Shown piece by piece: positions 38,201-46,186 of a stretch of DNA of 64,000 nt. A program made the position numbers and the translations under genes. How positions within the stretch are numbered: the first letter of the stretch is position 1; every line of letters begins with the position of its first letter. The notes under the pieces were generated by a model that saw nothing but the letters and a program-made list of their open reading frames with translations, ran no database searches and was not told the DNA's origin. This stretch comes from JACVRU01 sp040902725 (lineage in GTDB: Bacteria; Actinomycetota; Thermoleophilia; Gaiellales; Gaiellaceae), in NCBI GenBank assembly GCA_040902725.1, contig JBBDWU010000044.1, forward strand, positions 8,993 to 72,992. Reading direction: 5' to 3'.

Positions 38201-41200
38201 ACCGCCCCGCATCAGGCGGCGGCACCTTCACCGTGACGGTCGACGCCTCCGACGTCAGCGCGGGCGCCACCGGGATCAAGCACGTCCGCTTCCCCGGTCT
38301 CGCCGGCGGCTTCACGCCGGAGAGCCTGCTCGACGACACCGCCTCTGCGTACACGCGCGCGTACACGTGGACGACGTCGGCCAGCGATTCGGGCGCCAAG
38401 ACGGTGACGGCGGTCGACAACCTCGACAACTCGACCGACGGCAGCTTCACGCTCACGCCCGACTCGACGGCCCCGAGCGTGACCGCGCCGACCGTGACGG
38501 CCGGCTACTTCACCTCGCTCTCGGTGCCCGTGACGCTGAACGGCGGCACCGACGGCGGCGCGGGCGTCGACGCCGGCTCGAGCGTCCTCGAGCGCGACGA
38601 GGCGCCGCTCGACAACGGCGACGGCACCTGCGACTCCTTCCCGGGCACCTGGGGCACCACGGTCACGCTCTCCGGCGGCAACGACACCACCGTCGTCAGC
38701 GGCAAGTGCTACCGCTACCGGCAGAAGCTCTCCGACAACGTCGGCAACGAGGGGACGTCGGGCGCCTCCGCGACCGCCAAGGTCGACACCTCGGCGCCGT
38801 CCACGCCCACGACCGCCTTCAGCGGCCTCTCGGCCGGCAACACGTTCGACAACGGGTCGGGGACGCTCTTCTTCCGGCCGTCGGCGGGCGGCACGTTCAC
38901 GGTCACCGGCTCCTCCGCGGACGTCCAGTCCGGGGTCGCCTCTTTCACCTTCGGCTCGCTGAACACGAACAGCGGCGCCAACTTCGGCGTCACCCAGACG
39001 GGCAACAAGATCGACGTCACCTTCGGCGCGACGACGACCGGGCCGACGACCGCGCGGACGGTGAAGGCGACGAACAACGCCGGCCTCGAGTCGAGCGACG
39101 GCACCTACAACGTCACCGAGGACTCCGCGAACCCGACCGGCGGGACGGTCTCCGTGCCCGCCTTCTCGAGCACGCTCGCCGTCACGATCACGAAGACGAA
39201 CTACGCCGACTCCGGCTCGGGGATCGCGTCCAACGTGATCACCCGCTCGGCCGCGCAGGATCCGTCGAGCCCCGGCGTCTGCCCCGCCGGCGGCTACACC
39301 GGCTCGACGATCGTCACCAGCCCCGACACCGTCCCGACCGACGGCAAGTGCTACGTGTACACGCTCACCGGCACCGACAACGTCGGCAACGCCGCCTCCA
39401 CGCCGACCAGCCCGGTGCTGGTCGACACGACGCCGCCGAGCGCCCCGGCGCTGACGGTCTCCGACACGGGCGCCGGCCTCCACGCCGACAACGCGCCGGC
39501 GACGAAGACCGTCTGGTTCAAGCCCGACACGGCGAGCGGCGACTTCACCGTGAGCGCGACGACGGCGGACGCCCAGTCCGGCATCCAGAAGGTCGCGTTC
39601 GCGACCGGCCTGACGAACGTGAGCGGCGGCGGCGACGACACCGACGCGCCCTACGCGAAGACCTACACGGTCACGGGCTCGCTCTCGAGCTCGCAGACCG
39701 GCAAGGCCGTGACCGCCCACAACAACGCGACGCTGACGGCGAGCACGAACTTCGACCTCGCCGCCGACTCGACGGCGCCGAGCGGCGGCGGCGTCGCCTT
39801 CAGCGGCCTCGGCGGCACGGGCAGCGTCTACTCGACGGCCACGACGCTCAGCCTGACGCTCACGAACGGCACCGACACGCAGTCCGGCGTGCCGGCGGCC
39901 GGTCACGTCCTCAAGCGCTACAGCGCGCCGCTGACCTCGGACGGCCAGTCCAACGGCTCCTGCGGCACCTTCGGCGCCGTCGAGGCGACGGTCGGCGATC
40001 CGGCGCTGAGCTACTCCGACGTCGGCCTGACCGACGGGCGCTGCTACCGCTACGAGTATCTCGTCACCGACAACGTCGGCAACGTCGTCACCTACACGAG
40101 CATCGAGGTGAAGGTCGATTCGACGGCCGCGACCGGCCCGGCTCTGACGCTGGCCGAGACCGTCAGCCAGACGAACGTCCACGTCGACAGCGCCGCGCGC
40201 AAGGTCTGGTTCAAGCCGGGTACGGCGAGCGGCAGCTTCGACATCTCGGCGTCGACCTCCGACGCGCAGTCCGGGATGATGAAGGTCACCTTCCCGGCCC
40301 TCGCCGGCCTCACCGGCAACGTCGACGACACCGCCTCGCCGTTCTCGACGACGTACTCCTGGTCGGCCGCCCCCGCCGCCTCAGCGCCGAACACGGTCGC
40401 CGCGGTGAACAACGCGAACAACAGCTCGGCGACGCAGACGTTCGACTTCAGCTCCGACGGCACCGGCCCGGCCGGCGGCGCGATCAGCTACCCGAGCGGC
40501 ACGAGCGCCGACTCCGCGCCCGACGTCACCATCTCGACGTTCCCGACCGACGCCGACAGCGGTCTGACCAACGTCGTCCTCCAGCACCGGTACGCAAACT
40601 TCTCGAGCGGCACGACCTGCGACACCTTCGGCTCGTGGCTGCCCGAGAGCCCGCCGGTCACGATCACGGGCGCCGGCACGATCTCCAACCACCCGCTCAC
40701 GCACGGCTTCGGCTGCTACCAGTTCCGGATGGTGGCGACCGACAACGTCGGCAACGTCACCAACTTCGAGGACGGCGGCCTGACCTACAAGTTCAGCGCG
40801 GGCGAGTCGCTGACGACGGTCGAGGTCGACGCCGCCGACAAGCAGCACTTCGCGGGCGGCAACCTCTACTTCAACACGAGCGGCACGGTCACGGGCACGT
40901 TCCGGATCAAGGTCGCGACGGCCTTCGAGGGCTCCTACACGAGCGTCGACTTCCCGGCCGTCTCGGTCACCGGCCTGACCTGCCCGGCCAGCACGGACTC
41001 GAGCGCGCCGTTCGAGTCCGGCATCTGCACCTGGACGAACGCCTTCACCTCCACCAGCGCGATCGAGGTCGTGCTGCACGGCGGCGTGCCGAACCCGAAG
41101 ACCGAGCTCGTCCAGCCGCTCGTCGACACGACCGCGCCGACCTCGAGCGACGACACGGGCACCGTCGGCAACGACTGGAAGACGACGTCGACGGCCGTCT

Positions 41201-44200
41201 CGCTCAGCGGCAGCGACACGGGCGCGGGCGTCGACAAGATCTACTACACGACTGACGGCTCGACGCCGACCACGAGCTCGTCCAACGGCACGACCGTCAA
41301 CCTGACGACGAGCGGCCAGTACACGATCAAGCACTTCGCCGTGGACAACGTCGGCAACGTCGGCTCCGTCACCACCGGCTCCACCGTCATCCGCGTCGAC
41401 GTCGACAGCCCGACGAACGCCTTCTCGGTCGCGGACGTCTCCCCCGCCGGCACGGCCTTCGCCAGCGGCGCGACGGTCTTCTTCAAGAGCGGCACCGCCG
41501 GCAGCTTCGCGCTCGTCGACACGGTCAGCGACGCCCACTCCGGCCCGGCGTCGGCGGCGTTCGCCGCGTTCGGCCCGGTCGCGGGCTGGACGACCAAGAG
41601 CGCGGAGGCGGTTTCGACGCCGTCTGGGGGCCCGTACAAGTCCACGGTCTACACGCGCGACGCGACCGTGACGACCGACACTGCGACGACCGTCACCGGC
41701 CGCGACGTCGCCACCAACGCGACCGCCACGGGCGTGACCTTCAAGGCCGACGCCACGCCGCCGACCACCTCCAGCAACTACGGCTCGATCGGCGCCACCT
41801 GGCACTCGACGACGCAGACGCTGACCCTCACGGGCGGCGACGGCGCCGGCTCGGGCGTCGGCGGCACGTTCTACAGCCTCACCGGCGGCGCGCCCTTCAC
41901 GGCCGGCTCCTCCGTGGTGCTGTCGACGACCGGCACCTACAGCGTCACGTTCTTCTCCGTCGACAACGTCGGGAACATCGAGTCGACGACCACCGTCGGC
42001 CCGATCAACATCGACAAGACTGCGCCCACGAACTCCCTGTCGCTGACGAGCCAGGCGCCCGCGGGCTCGAGCTTGCTGAGCGGGACCAACCTCTACTACC
42101 GCGGCGCCGCCGCCGGCAGCTTCTCGATCCGCAACGCGGTCAGCGACCCGAACTCCGGCCCGGCCGGGACGACGTTCGCCGCGATCTCCGCGAGCAACTG
42201 GACGGCCAAGGGCGCCGAGACGGTCTCCGCGCCGTCCGGCGGCCCCTACGTCTCCACCGCCTACGCCTGGAGCGCCGGCACCTCCAGCTTCACGCACGTC
42301 GTCAGCGGCTTCGACGCGTCCTCGCTCGGCGGCAACAGCGCGCCGACGACGCTGACGTTCATCGACGACTCGACCGCGCCGACCACGACCGACAACACGG
42401 CGGCGATCGGCGACGCCTGGCGCAACACGGCCACCACGGTGACCCTGTCGCCCACCGACACGCAGTCGGGCGTCTCGGCGACGTACTACACGACCGACGG
42501 CACCGTGCCGACCACGAGCTCCTCGCAGGGCACCTCGATCGTGCTCTCGACCACCGGCATCTACACGATCAGGTACTTCTCGGTCGACAACGTCGGCAAC
42601 GCCAGCGCGGTCATCACCGCCTCGACGCTGATCCGGCTCGACATGGACAACACCGGCGCGTCCGTCGCCGTGACGGCGCCGCCCGCGGGCTCGACGGTCT
42701 CGGGCCTGGCGACGCTCTCCGCGACCGCGACCGATCCCAACTCCGGCATCGCGTCGGTGCAGTTCCAGGCGCGCGCCGCCGGCTCGCTCGGCATGTTCTC
42801 GGCCGTCGGCCTCGCCGACACCACCCCGCCCTACGACGTCTCGGTCGACACGAACACGATCGCCAACGGCGACTTCATGTTCCGCGCCGTCGCGACGGAT
42901 CTCGCGGGCAACACGCTCGCAAGCGCCACGCGCGCGCTCACGGTCGAGAACACGCCGGCCTCCGGCTCGGTCGAGACCGCGATCCCGGCCTCGTCGCCGA
43001 CGAGCAGCACGATCGACGTCCCCGGCACGGCCATGGAGATCACGATTCCGGCCGGCACGAGCTCCAGCATCCTGCTGGTCGAGCTCGAGGCCACGCAGCC
43101 TTCCGTCCCGGGCTTCACGCTCGGCAGCGACGCCGTCCAGATCGACACCTGCGTGGCCGCCGGCGCCGCCGCGACGACCAGCGTCGACTCCTGCCTCGCG
43201 ACCGGCGGCTCCGCGCTGACCAGCTTCACCGACCCGTGGCGGATCGAACTGCTGGGTCAGGGCACTCCGAGCTTCTCGACCGACAGCGTCAACTGGACCG
43301 AGATCACGCAGGAGATCGCGGTCCCGGCCGACGCCGCGCTCTATCCCGACAGCTTCCTCGTCACGCCCGGCGGGGTCGACGTCTATACGAAGCACCTGAC
43401 CTGGTTCGCGCTGCTCCAGCCCAGCGTCGGCTCGAGCGGGAAGATCACGCTCTCGCGGCCGCGGCTCTCCGGGGTCATCTCCGGCGGCCGGCTCACGCTC
43501 AACTGGGTGGCGGCAGCCGGCCCCGACCAGGTGCAGGCGTACGAGCTCTACATCGACGGCGTCTTCGTCCGCTACCTCGGCGGCAGCCTGACCGAGTTCG
43601 AGATCGGCCCGTCGGGCCCGAACGACAGGCGCACGTTCCAGCTCGAGGCCTTCGACGTCAACGGCGGCCGGAGCCCGGTCTCGAACACGATCGCCTCCGT
43701 GCCCTCGATCACCGGCCTGACGGTCGCCCAGGCGCGGTCGCGCCTCGCCGGCCGCGGCTTCTTCGCCGCCGTGCCGGCCGGTACGCCCGAGGACGCGATC
43801 GTGGTGCAGCAGACGCCCGGCGCCCCCTCTATGGCCACGCTCGGCAGCTCGATCAGCGTCGTCGTCAGCGGCGGCGAGGGCCACGCGGCCTTCCGGATGC
43901 AGGTCGCCAACTCGCTCAAGATCGTCCTCGGCCTGCGGACGCTGAACGTGCGCGTCGCGCTCACCGAGCCCGCGATGGTCAGCGCGAAGCTCTTCAGCAA
44001 GAACCGCATCGTGCGGAACAAGAACGGCCGGCTCGTCCAGTGGGAGCGCTACTACAAGCCGCGGCGGCTCGCCGCGGGCGCGACGATCTACCCGCTGCGC
44101 GTGCCGGCGACGCTGACGCGCCCCGGCCAGTACGTCCTGCTCGTCACCGCCCGCTCGACGGCCAGCAACGGCGTCACCCGGAGCCGGACGCCGATCACCG

Positions 44201-44895
44201 TCGTCCGCCCGGCGCAGCGCCAGATCGTGGTCGGCCAGCGCCGCGCCGACGTCCCGGTGACGCTCGCGCAGCCGTCGCTCGTCGGCGTCTCGCTGGTCAG
44301 CAACCGGAAGATCGTGACGACGAAGCGCGGGACGAAGATCTACTGGCGGAAGACGTGGGCGCCGCGCCGCGTCGAGACTGGCACGACGATCCTCTCGCTG
44401 CCGCTGCCGCGGACGCTGACCAAGCCCGGCCGCTACACGATCGTCGTCACCAAGCGCGCGGTCGCCACCGGCAAGATCACGCGCACCCGCACGCCGATCG
44501 TCGTGATCGCGAAGCCGAAGCCGAGCACCAAGACCGTGGACGTCGTCGTCGTCACCGGCAAGGACGTGAAGGAGAGCACGCCGCTCGACCTCGGGCCGAA
44601 CGTGGACGTCACGCGGACCGACGACGTCGAGGAGGTCTTCGAGACCACGTCTGATCCGAAGGAGAACGTCCAGGTGATGGTCATCGACGTCGACGGCCAG
44701 GCCGAGATCGAGCAGATCCGCCAGTACCGCCTGGTCTATCCCGAGCTGCGCATCGTCGCCACCGTCCCCACCGGGCTCGGCGGCGCGGCGCGCGAGGCCG
44801 GCGCGAGCGTCGTCCTCATGGAGCCGGTGTCGATCGCCATGATCGAGCTCGTCGTCAAGCAGCTGACCGGCAACGGCAGCGGCTCGACGCCCTAG
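32245..44895 (+). CDS. Giant exported repeat protein (4216 aa) with Ig-like, OmpL47-like, PASTA and receiver-like regions
   Basis: This is a 4216-residue protein. Residues about 28-45 are hydrophobic (signal peptide or anchor). An N-terminal region to about 230 ends PIPYVIDPATDY, as in other large secreted proteins. After Ig-like parts, nine tandem repeats of about 126 residues span 823-1960 (core PTVTNVTSAKANG...VFSEAV...LVFRYTVQAGD). Then come repeats with DTTPPSAPALT-type starts (1961-2960) and three OmpL47/chitobiase-like units (about 2961-3470; YYTTDGSTPTTSSS). A FN3-like part (about 3735-3819), a PASTA domain (3822-3876; GLTVAQARSRLAGRGF) and two 100-residue repeats (3886-4090) follow. 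The last 115 residues look like a CheY-type receiver. No LPxTG or C-terminal anchor is seen. The role is probably adhesion or matrix; this is inference. Confidence 0.85.
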   Translation: MSTGATSLALGPLGPLGPQGRAWPRLRALAAGVALAAAVAAGLLGSGAREAFAPPLLAPSLSYQLGPATASGVRDWRPGGDVRVAVEDGYAVSAGRARLKLSPTLGAGSSPWHPHARGATRRTPFGAETIVVGSRATELSALVQERQGPKTWRWRLDTTLKPRLRSSGAVVFAGSELRIRPVRILDAAGADITPAGLHWSLAREGGGWELRLRLDDATLPIPYVIDPATDYGDATNQTTQYITKATSATWTTTADVIQASDPAAALCTTGTNCPRVTDGTSNTGPQFLTFNQVLNGSSTTYTTSPAAPAASSTDPDGWIVDAAGNASPNLTVIPSGTWTFKADTQASGSFTSASTHLVVGAWIVTTSGTTISSVDQTVVDPTAAASELGAGTTNGTDTATNLTNSTTKSTRTITIAGVPEVTLNATQRLLVKFYAKRYGNTRSNRVINIVVGTSASNSTNLITHPAVSERPNVPVLVAPAAFSSPATGWVNALPATNAFQATFDDFNATDTGHINFRICTNVTCTAGGDPIQTFSSATGVADGANGSGTLASTNITNGGTYFWQAQAQDQWGVQSAWSSGREFRVDTSKPTAPTFALSEPTPDPDQHTSGSTLYFREGAAGTHTFRVTASSSDPESGLASLNFLAISGFTCVSSCATDTTSPYEQDYTWSSSTTGSFPKPASATNNAGGTSSQGTMIATADTTAPSITRTFPAGGETYNGAGWNAGCATPGFCGTIDDGGAGVQSVELLLQQGSGGYWNGTNFSGGASSWQSATVTGTNWTYAFAETSFPADGDYTVTARSTDNVANVITMTAATFTVNRIGPTVTNVTSAKANGAYKAGDVIDVQIVFSDPVTVNTTGGTPTLTLETGATDRNASYLSGTGSNTLVFRYTVQAGDTSADLDYTATTALALNGATMKGPGGNDAVLTLAAPGAAGSLGANKALVIDTTAPTVTNVTSSTANGIYGTGETIDVQVVFSEPVTVNTAGGSPTLELETGTTDRLATYLSGSSTNTLVFRYTVAAGDSAPDLDYKGTGALQLAGSTIADAALNAAALTLPAPGAAGSLAANKALVVDTGPPSVVNVTAATANGSYGVGQNVDVEIEFNEAVTVNTAGGTPTLELETGAVDRSATYLSGSGTATLVFRYVVQAGDAASDLDYKATSSLALNGGTIVDVAANNAVLTLAAPGAAGSLGANKAIVIETVAPTVTNVTSAKTDGTYTVGEIIDVQVVFSEIVNVTGTPQLTLETGATDRTAGYLSGSGSNTLVFRYTVQAGDTSADLDYAGTGALALNGGTIKDAATNNATLTLAAPGAAGSLGANKTLAIDTSGPTVANVTSSIANGSYNAGDGLDVDIDIQVVFSEAVNVVTTGGTPSLTLETGTVDQEADYLSGSGTSTLVFRYTVQAGDTSADLDYKATTSLALNSGTIRDAVANDATLTLVAPGAAGSLGANKNIVIDTTAPTVTNVTSAKANGTYGGGTAIDVQVVFSEAVNVVTTGGTPTLELETGATNRTGDYLSGSGSNTLVFRYTVQTGDESSDLDYPGTTALALNGGTIKDVATNSATLTLASPGAAGSLGANKALVIDGVRPTVTNVTSAKPNGIYTTGEEIEIQVVFSETVTVTGTPQLLIETGATDRQASYVSGTGSTTLVFRYTVVDGDNNADLDYTGTGALTLNGGTIKDAVANDATLTLVAPGAAGSLGANKALIVDTGPPSVLNVTASTANGSYRAGDTIDVQVVFDEAVTVDTTGGTPTVELETGTTDRTASYLSGSGTTTLVFRYTVQAGDTAADLDYKATTSLALNGGTIVDIALNNAVLTLAAPGAAGSLGANKNIVVDTGAPTVTNVTSAKADGSYTAGEIVDVQVVFSEAVNVTGTPQLELETGPTNRQATYNSGTGTSTLVFRYTVQANDETNDLDYPGSTALTLNGGTIRDAALNNATLTLVSPGAAGSLGANKAIVIDAVAPTIASVVLTESPAAAGQHAVGSELFYRPASGGGTFTVTVDASDVSAGATGIKHVRFPGLAGGFTPESLLDDTASAYTRAYTWTTSASDSGAKTVTAVDNLDNSTDGSFTLTPDSTAPSVTAPTVTAGYFTSLSVPVTLNGGTDGGAGVDAGSSVLERDEAPLDNGDGTCDSFPGTWGTTVTLSGGNDTTVVSGKCYRYRQKLSDNVGNEGTSGASATAKVDTSAPSTPTTAFSGLSAGNTFDNGSGTLFFRPSAGGTFTVTGSSADVQSGVASFTFGSLNTNSGANFGVTQTGNKIDVTFGATTTGPTTARTVKATNNAGLESSDGTYNVTEDSANPTGGTVSVPAFSSTLAVTITKTNYADSGSGIASNVITRSAAQDPSSPGVCPAGGYTGSTIVTSPDTVPTDGKCYVYTLTGTDNVGNAASTPTSPVLVDTTPPSAPALTVSDTGAGLHADNAPATKTVWFKPDTASGDFTVSATTADAQSGIQKVAFATGLTNVSGGGDDTDAPYAKTYTVTGSLSSSQTGKAVTAHNNATLTASTNFDLAADSTAPSGGGVAFSGLGGTGSVYSTATTLSLTLTNGTDTQSGVPAAGHVLKRYSAPLTSDGQSNGSCGTFGAVEATVGDPALSYSDVGLTDGRCYRYEYLVTDNVGNVVTYTSIEVKVDSTAATGPALTLAETVSQTNVHVDSAARKVWFKPGTASGSFDISASTSDAQSGMMKVTFPALAGLTGNVDDTASPFSTTYSWSAAPAASAPNTVAAVNNANNSSATQTFDFSSDGTGPAGGAISYPSGTSADSAPDVTISTFPTDADSGLTNVVLQHRYANFSSGTTCDTFGSWLPESPPVTITGAGTISNHPLTHGFGCYQFRMVATDNVGNVTNFEDGGLTYKFSAGESLTTVEVDAADKQHFAGGNLYFNTSGTVTGTFRIKVATAFEGSYTSVDFPAVSVTGLTCPASTDSSAPFESGICTWTNAFTSTSAIEVVLHGGVPNPKTELVQPLVDTTAPTSSDDTGTVGNDWKTTSTAVSLSGSDTGAGVDKIYYTTDGSTPTTSSSNGTTVNLTTSGQYTIKHFAVDNVGNVGSVTTGSTVIRVDVDSPTNAFSVADVSPAGTAFASGATVFFKSGTAGSFALVDTVSDAHSGPASAAFAAFGPVAGWTTKSAEAVSTPSGGPYKSTVYTRDATVTTDTATTVTGRDVATNATATGVTFKADATPPTTSSNYGSIGATWHSTTQTLTLTGGDGAGSGVGGTFYSLTGGAPFTAGSSVVLSTTGTYSVTFFSVDNVGNIESTTTVGPINIDKTAPTNSLSLTSQAPAGSSLLSGTNLYYRGAAAGSFSIRNAVSDPNSGPAGTTFAAISASNWTAKGAETVSAPSGGPYVSTAYAWSAGTSSFTHVVSGFDASSLGGNSAPTTLTFIDDSTAPTTTDNTAAIGDAWRNTATTVTLSPTDTQSGVSATYYTTDGTVPTTSSSQGTSIVLSTTGIYTIRYFSVDNVGNASAVITASTLIRLDMDNTGASVAVTAPPAGSTVSGLATLSATATDPNSGIASVQFQARAAGSLGMFSAVGLADTTPPYDVSVDTNTIANGDFMFRAVATDLAGNTLASATRALTVENTPASGSVETAIPASSPTSSTIDVPGTAMEITIPAGTSSSILLVELEATQPSVPGFTLGSDAVQIDTCVAAGAAATTSVDSCLATGGSALTSFTDPWRIELLGQGTPSFSTDSVNWTEITQEIAVPADAALYPDSFLVTPGGVDVYTKHLTWFALLQPSVGSSGKITLSRPRLSGVISGGRLTLNWVAAAGPDQVQAYELYIDGVFVRYLGGSLTEFEIGPSGPNDRRTFQLEAFDVNGGRSPVSNTIASVPSITGLTVAQARSRLAGRGFFAAVPAGTPEDAIVVQQTPGAPSMATLGSSISVVVSGGEGHAAFRMQVANSLKIVLGLRTLNVRVALTEPAMVSAKLFSKNRIVRNKNGRLVQWERYYKPRRLAAGATIYPLRVPATLTRPGQYVLLVTARSTASNGVTRSRTPITVVRPAQRQIVVGQRRADVPVTLAQPSLVGVSLVSNRKIVTTKRGTKIYWRKTWAPRRVETGTTILSLPLPRTLTKPGRYTIVVTKRAVATGKITRTRTPIVVIAKPKPSTKTVDVVVVTGKDVKESTPLDLGPNVDVTRTDDVEEVFETTSDPKENVQVMVIDVDGQAEIEQIRQYRLVYPELRIVATVPTGLGGAAREAGASVVLMEPVSIAMIELVVKQLTGNGSGSTP
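34711..38124 (+). repeat. Nine tandem protein repeats of 372-393 bp inside the giant gene
   Basis: Repeat starts (the PTV or PSV codons) are at 34711, 35092, 35473, 35854, 36226, 36619, 37000, 37372 and 37753. Unit lengths are 381, 381, 381, 372, 393, 381, 372, 381 and 372 bp. The 372-bp form (type B) has VTGTPQL in place of the longer TTGGTPTLEL (type A), so the order is A A A B A A B A B, with unit 5 carrying a small insertion (DVDIDIQ). Each unit is a bacterial Ig-like beta-sandwich (similar to the SWM-type repeats of large cyanobacterial surface proteins, by eye). Confidence 0.85.
44530..44892 (+). other. Receiver-like (CheY-fold) region at the C-terminus of the giant protein
   Basis: Residues 4096-4212 alternate strands and helices as in response-regulator receivers: VDVVVVTGKD (strand 1), VDVTRTDDVEEVFE, VQVMVIDVDG (strand 3 ending in Asp4148 and Asp4150), AEIEQIRQYRLVYPELRIVATV (helix then strand 4), GGAAREAGASVVLMEPVSIAMIELVVKQL. 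The Asp at the strand-3 end fits the phosphate site, but the acidic pair after strand 1 and the Lys of the KP motif (here Met4192-Glu-Pro) are missing. A degenerate receiver is the best reading, by pattern only. Confidence 0.5.
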
Positions 44896-45563
44896 GCAAA
44901 GAGCTCCGCCACGAAGGCGGCGGCGATCGCGAGCAGCGTGACGCCGATTGCCCGTCGCAGCGCCTGATCGGAGAGGCGCGGCGTGACGCGCGCGCCGAGC
45001 CAGGCGCCGGGCAGCGCTCCGGCCAGCCCGGGCGCGAGCAGTCCCCATTCGACGTCCAGGCGGGCGGCGTGGGCGGCGAAGCCCGCGACGCCGAGAAAGA
45101 AGCCGACGACGAGGTTGGTGCCGACGGCCTTCGCGGCCGGCAACCCCACGGCGCGCAACAGGGCGGGCAGCCTTAGTGTCCCCAGGATCACGCCGAGCGC
45201 GCCGCCGACGGCGCCGATCGCGACCCCGAAGACGGCTGCGGGCACGAGCCGCGGGCGCGGGCGGGACCGCTCGTGGAAGGGGCGCGCGAGCAGGTCGACG
45301 CCCTGCCAGGCCAGCACCGCGGCCACGCCGGCGAGCAGCGCCCGCTCGGGCAGCCGCTCGCCGTAGAGGCCGCCGAGGACGGCGCCCGCGACGGACGGCG
45401 GCGCCATCCAGAGCACCACGCGCCGGTCGACCCGTCCCGCCCGGGCGTGCTGCAGGCCCCCGGAGGCCGCCGCGGCGGCGCTGATCGCGATGTTCGCCCC
45501 CGCGCCCGCGCTGGGGCTCCCCGCGAGCACGAGCAGCAGGGGCAGCCGCAGCGTCCCGAGCAC
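44892..45563 (-). CDS. TauE/SafE-type membrane transporter
   Basis: This is a 223-residue polytopic protein with two similar halves, as in TauE/SafE (DUF81) transporters of sulfite, sulfonates and other anions. The segment GALGVILGTLRLPALLRAVG repeats the N-terminal VLGTLRLPLLLVLAG, and AVGTNLVVGFFLGVAGFAAH is the family block. The first start codon in frame is GTG at 45563, but recognisable sequence continues upstream without a start codon to about 45619 (LAAFAGSFVAGYLGAAVGL), up to a CTG at 45641. The real start may therefore be CTG. The stop shares CTAG with the giant gene. Confidence 0.75.
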   Translation of the reverse strand: MLGTLRLPLLLVLAGSPSAGAGANIAISAAAAASGGLQHARAGRVDRRVVLWMAPPSVAGAVLGGLYGERLPERALLAGVAAVLAWQGVDLLARPFHERSRPRPRLVPAAVFGVAIGAVGGALGVILGTLRLPALLRAVGLPAAKAVGTNLVVGFFLGVAGFAAHAARLDVEWGLLAPGLAGALPGAWLGARVTPRLSDQALRRAIGVTLLAIAAAFVAELFA

Positions 45564-45616
45564 GAGGCCGACCGCCGCGCCGAGGTAGCCGGCGACGAAC
45601 GAGCCGGCGAAGGCCG

Positions 45617-46186
45617 CTAGCGGGACGCCCCAGGCTTCCAGAGCGGCTCGTCCCGTCCCGCGTCGGCGTTGGCGGCCCTGGCGAGGATGAAGAGCAGATC
45701 GCTCAACCGGTTCAGGTAGACGTGCACGAGCCGGTTGAGGCCCCGCGCCCGCAGCGCCTCGAGCTCGGCCCGGCGGCAGACCGTCCGCGCAACGTGGAGC
45801 CGCGCCGCCGCCTCCGTCCCCCCGGGGAGGACGAAGCTCTTCAGCGCGGGCAGGCCCGCGTTGAAGCGGTCGCAGTCCGCCTCCAGGCCCGCGACCTGCT
45901 CCTCGCTCACGCGCAGCCCCTCCTCCGCCTCCGGCAGCGCGACGTCGGCGCCGAGGTCGAAGAGCTCGTTCTGCACGCGCTCGAGCACCTCCCCGATCGC
46001 AGCGGGGGCGCCGGCGGCGAGGACGAGCCCGAGCTGCGAGTTGAGCTCGTCGACGGTGCCGTACGCGACGACGCGCGGGTCGGTCTTCGGGACGCGGGAG
46101 AGGTCGCCCAGGCTCGTCTCGCCGCTGTCCCCCGTGCGCGTGTAGATGCGCGTCAGCCGGACGGGCTCGTCGCGCTTCCGCGCCAT
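45617..46186 (-). CDS. Cob(I)alamin adenosyltransferase, PduO type
   Basis: This 189-residue enzyme makes adenosylcobalamin from cob(I)alamin and ATP. The ATP-binding start TRIYTRTGDSGETSLGDLSR and the block VVAYGTVDELNSQLGLVLA are PduO family marks. RTVCRRAELEAL and NRLSDLLFILARAAN are the usual C-terminal parts. Adenosylcobalamin is the cofactor of the mutase 16 kb to the left. The start is ATG at 46186, sharing one base with the stop of the acyl-CoA dehydrogenase gene. Confidence 0.93.
   Translation of the reverse strand: MARKRDEPVRLTRIYTRTGDSGETSLGDLSRVPKTDPRVVAYGTVDELNSQLGLVLAAGAPAAIGEVLERVQNELFDLGADVALPEAEEGLRVSEEQVAGLEADCDRFNAGLPALKSFVLPGGTEAAARLHVARTVCRRAELEALRARGLNRLVHVYLNRLSDLLFILARAANADAGRDEPLWKPGASR

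Noticed and set aside
38367..41255. Long open frame on the plus strand in another frame inside the giant gene (also 32577-35336)
   Set aside because: These frames are Arg- and His-rich shadows caused by the GC-rich third positions of the giant gene. They have no domain pattern and no start signal.
40381..45048. A 1555-codon open frame antisense to the giant gene
   Set aside because: The translation is almost only Arg, Gly, Ala, Asp and Val with no fold-like pattern; it is the complement of the repeat-coding frame and overlaps the TauE gene.
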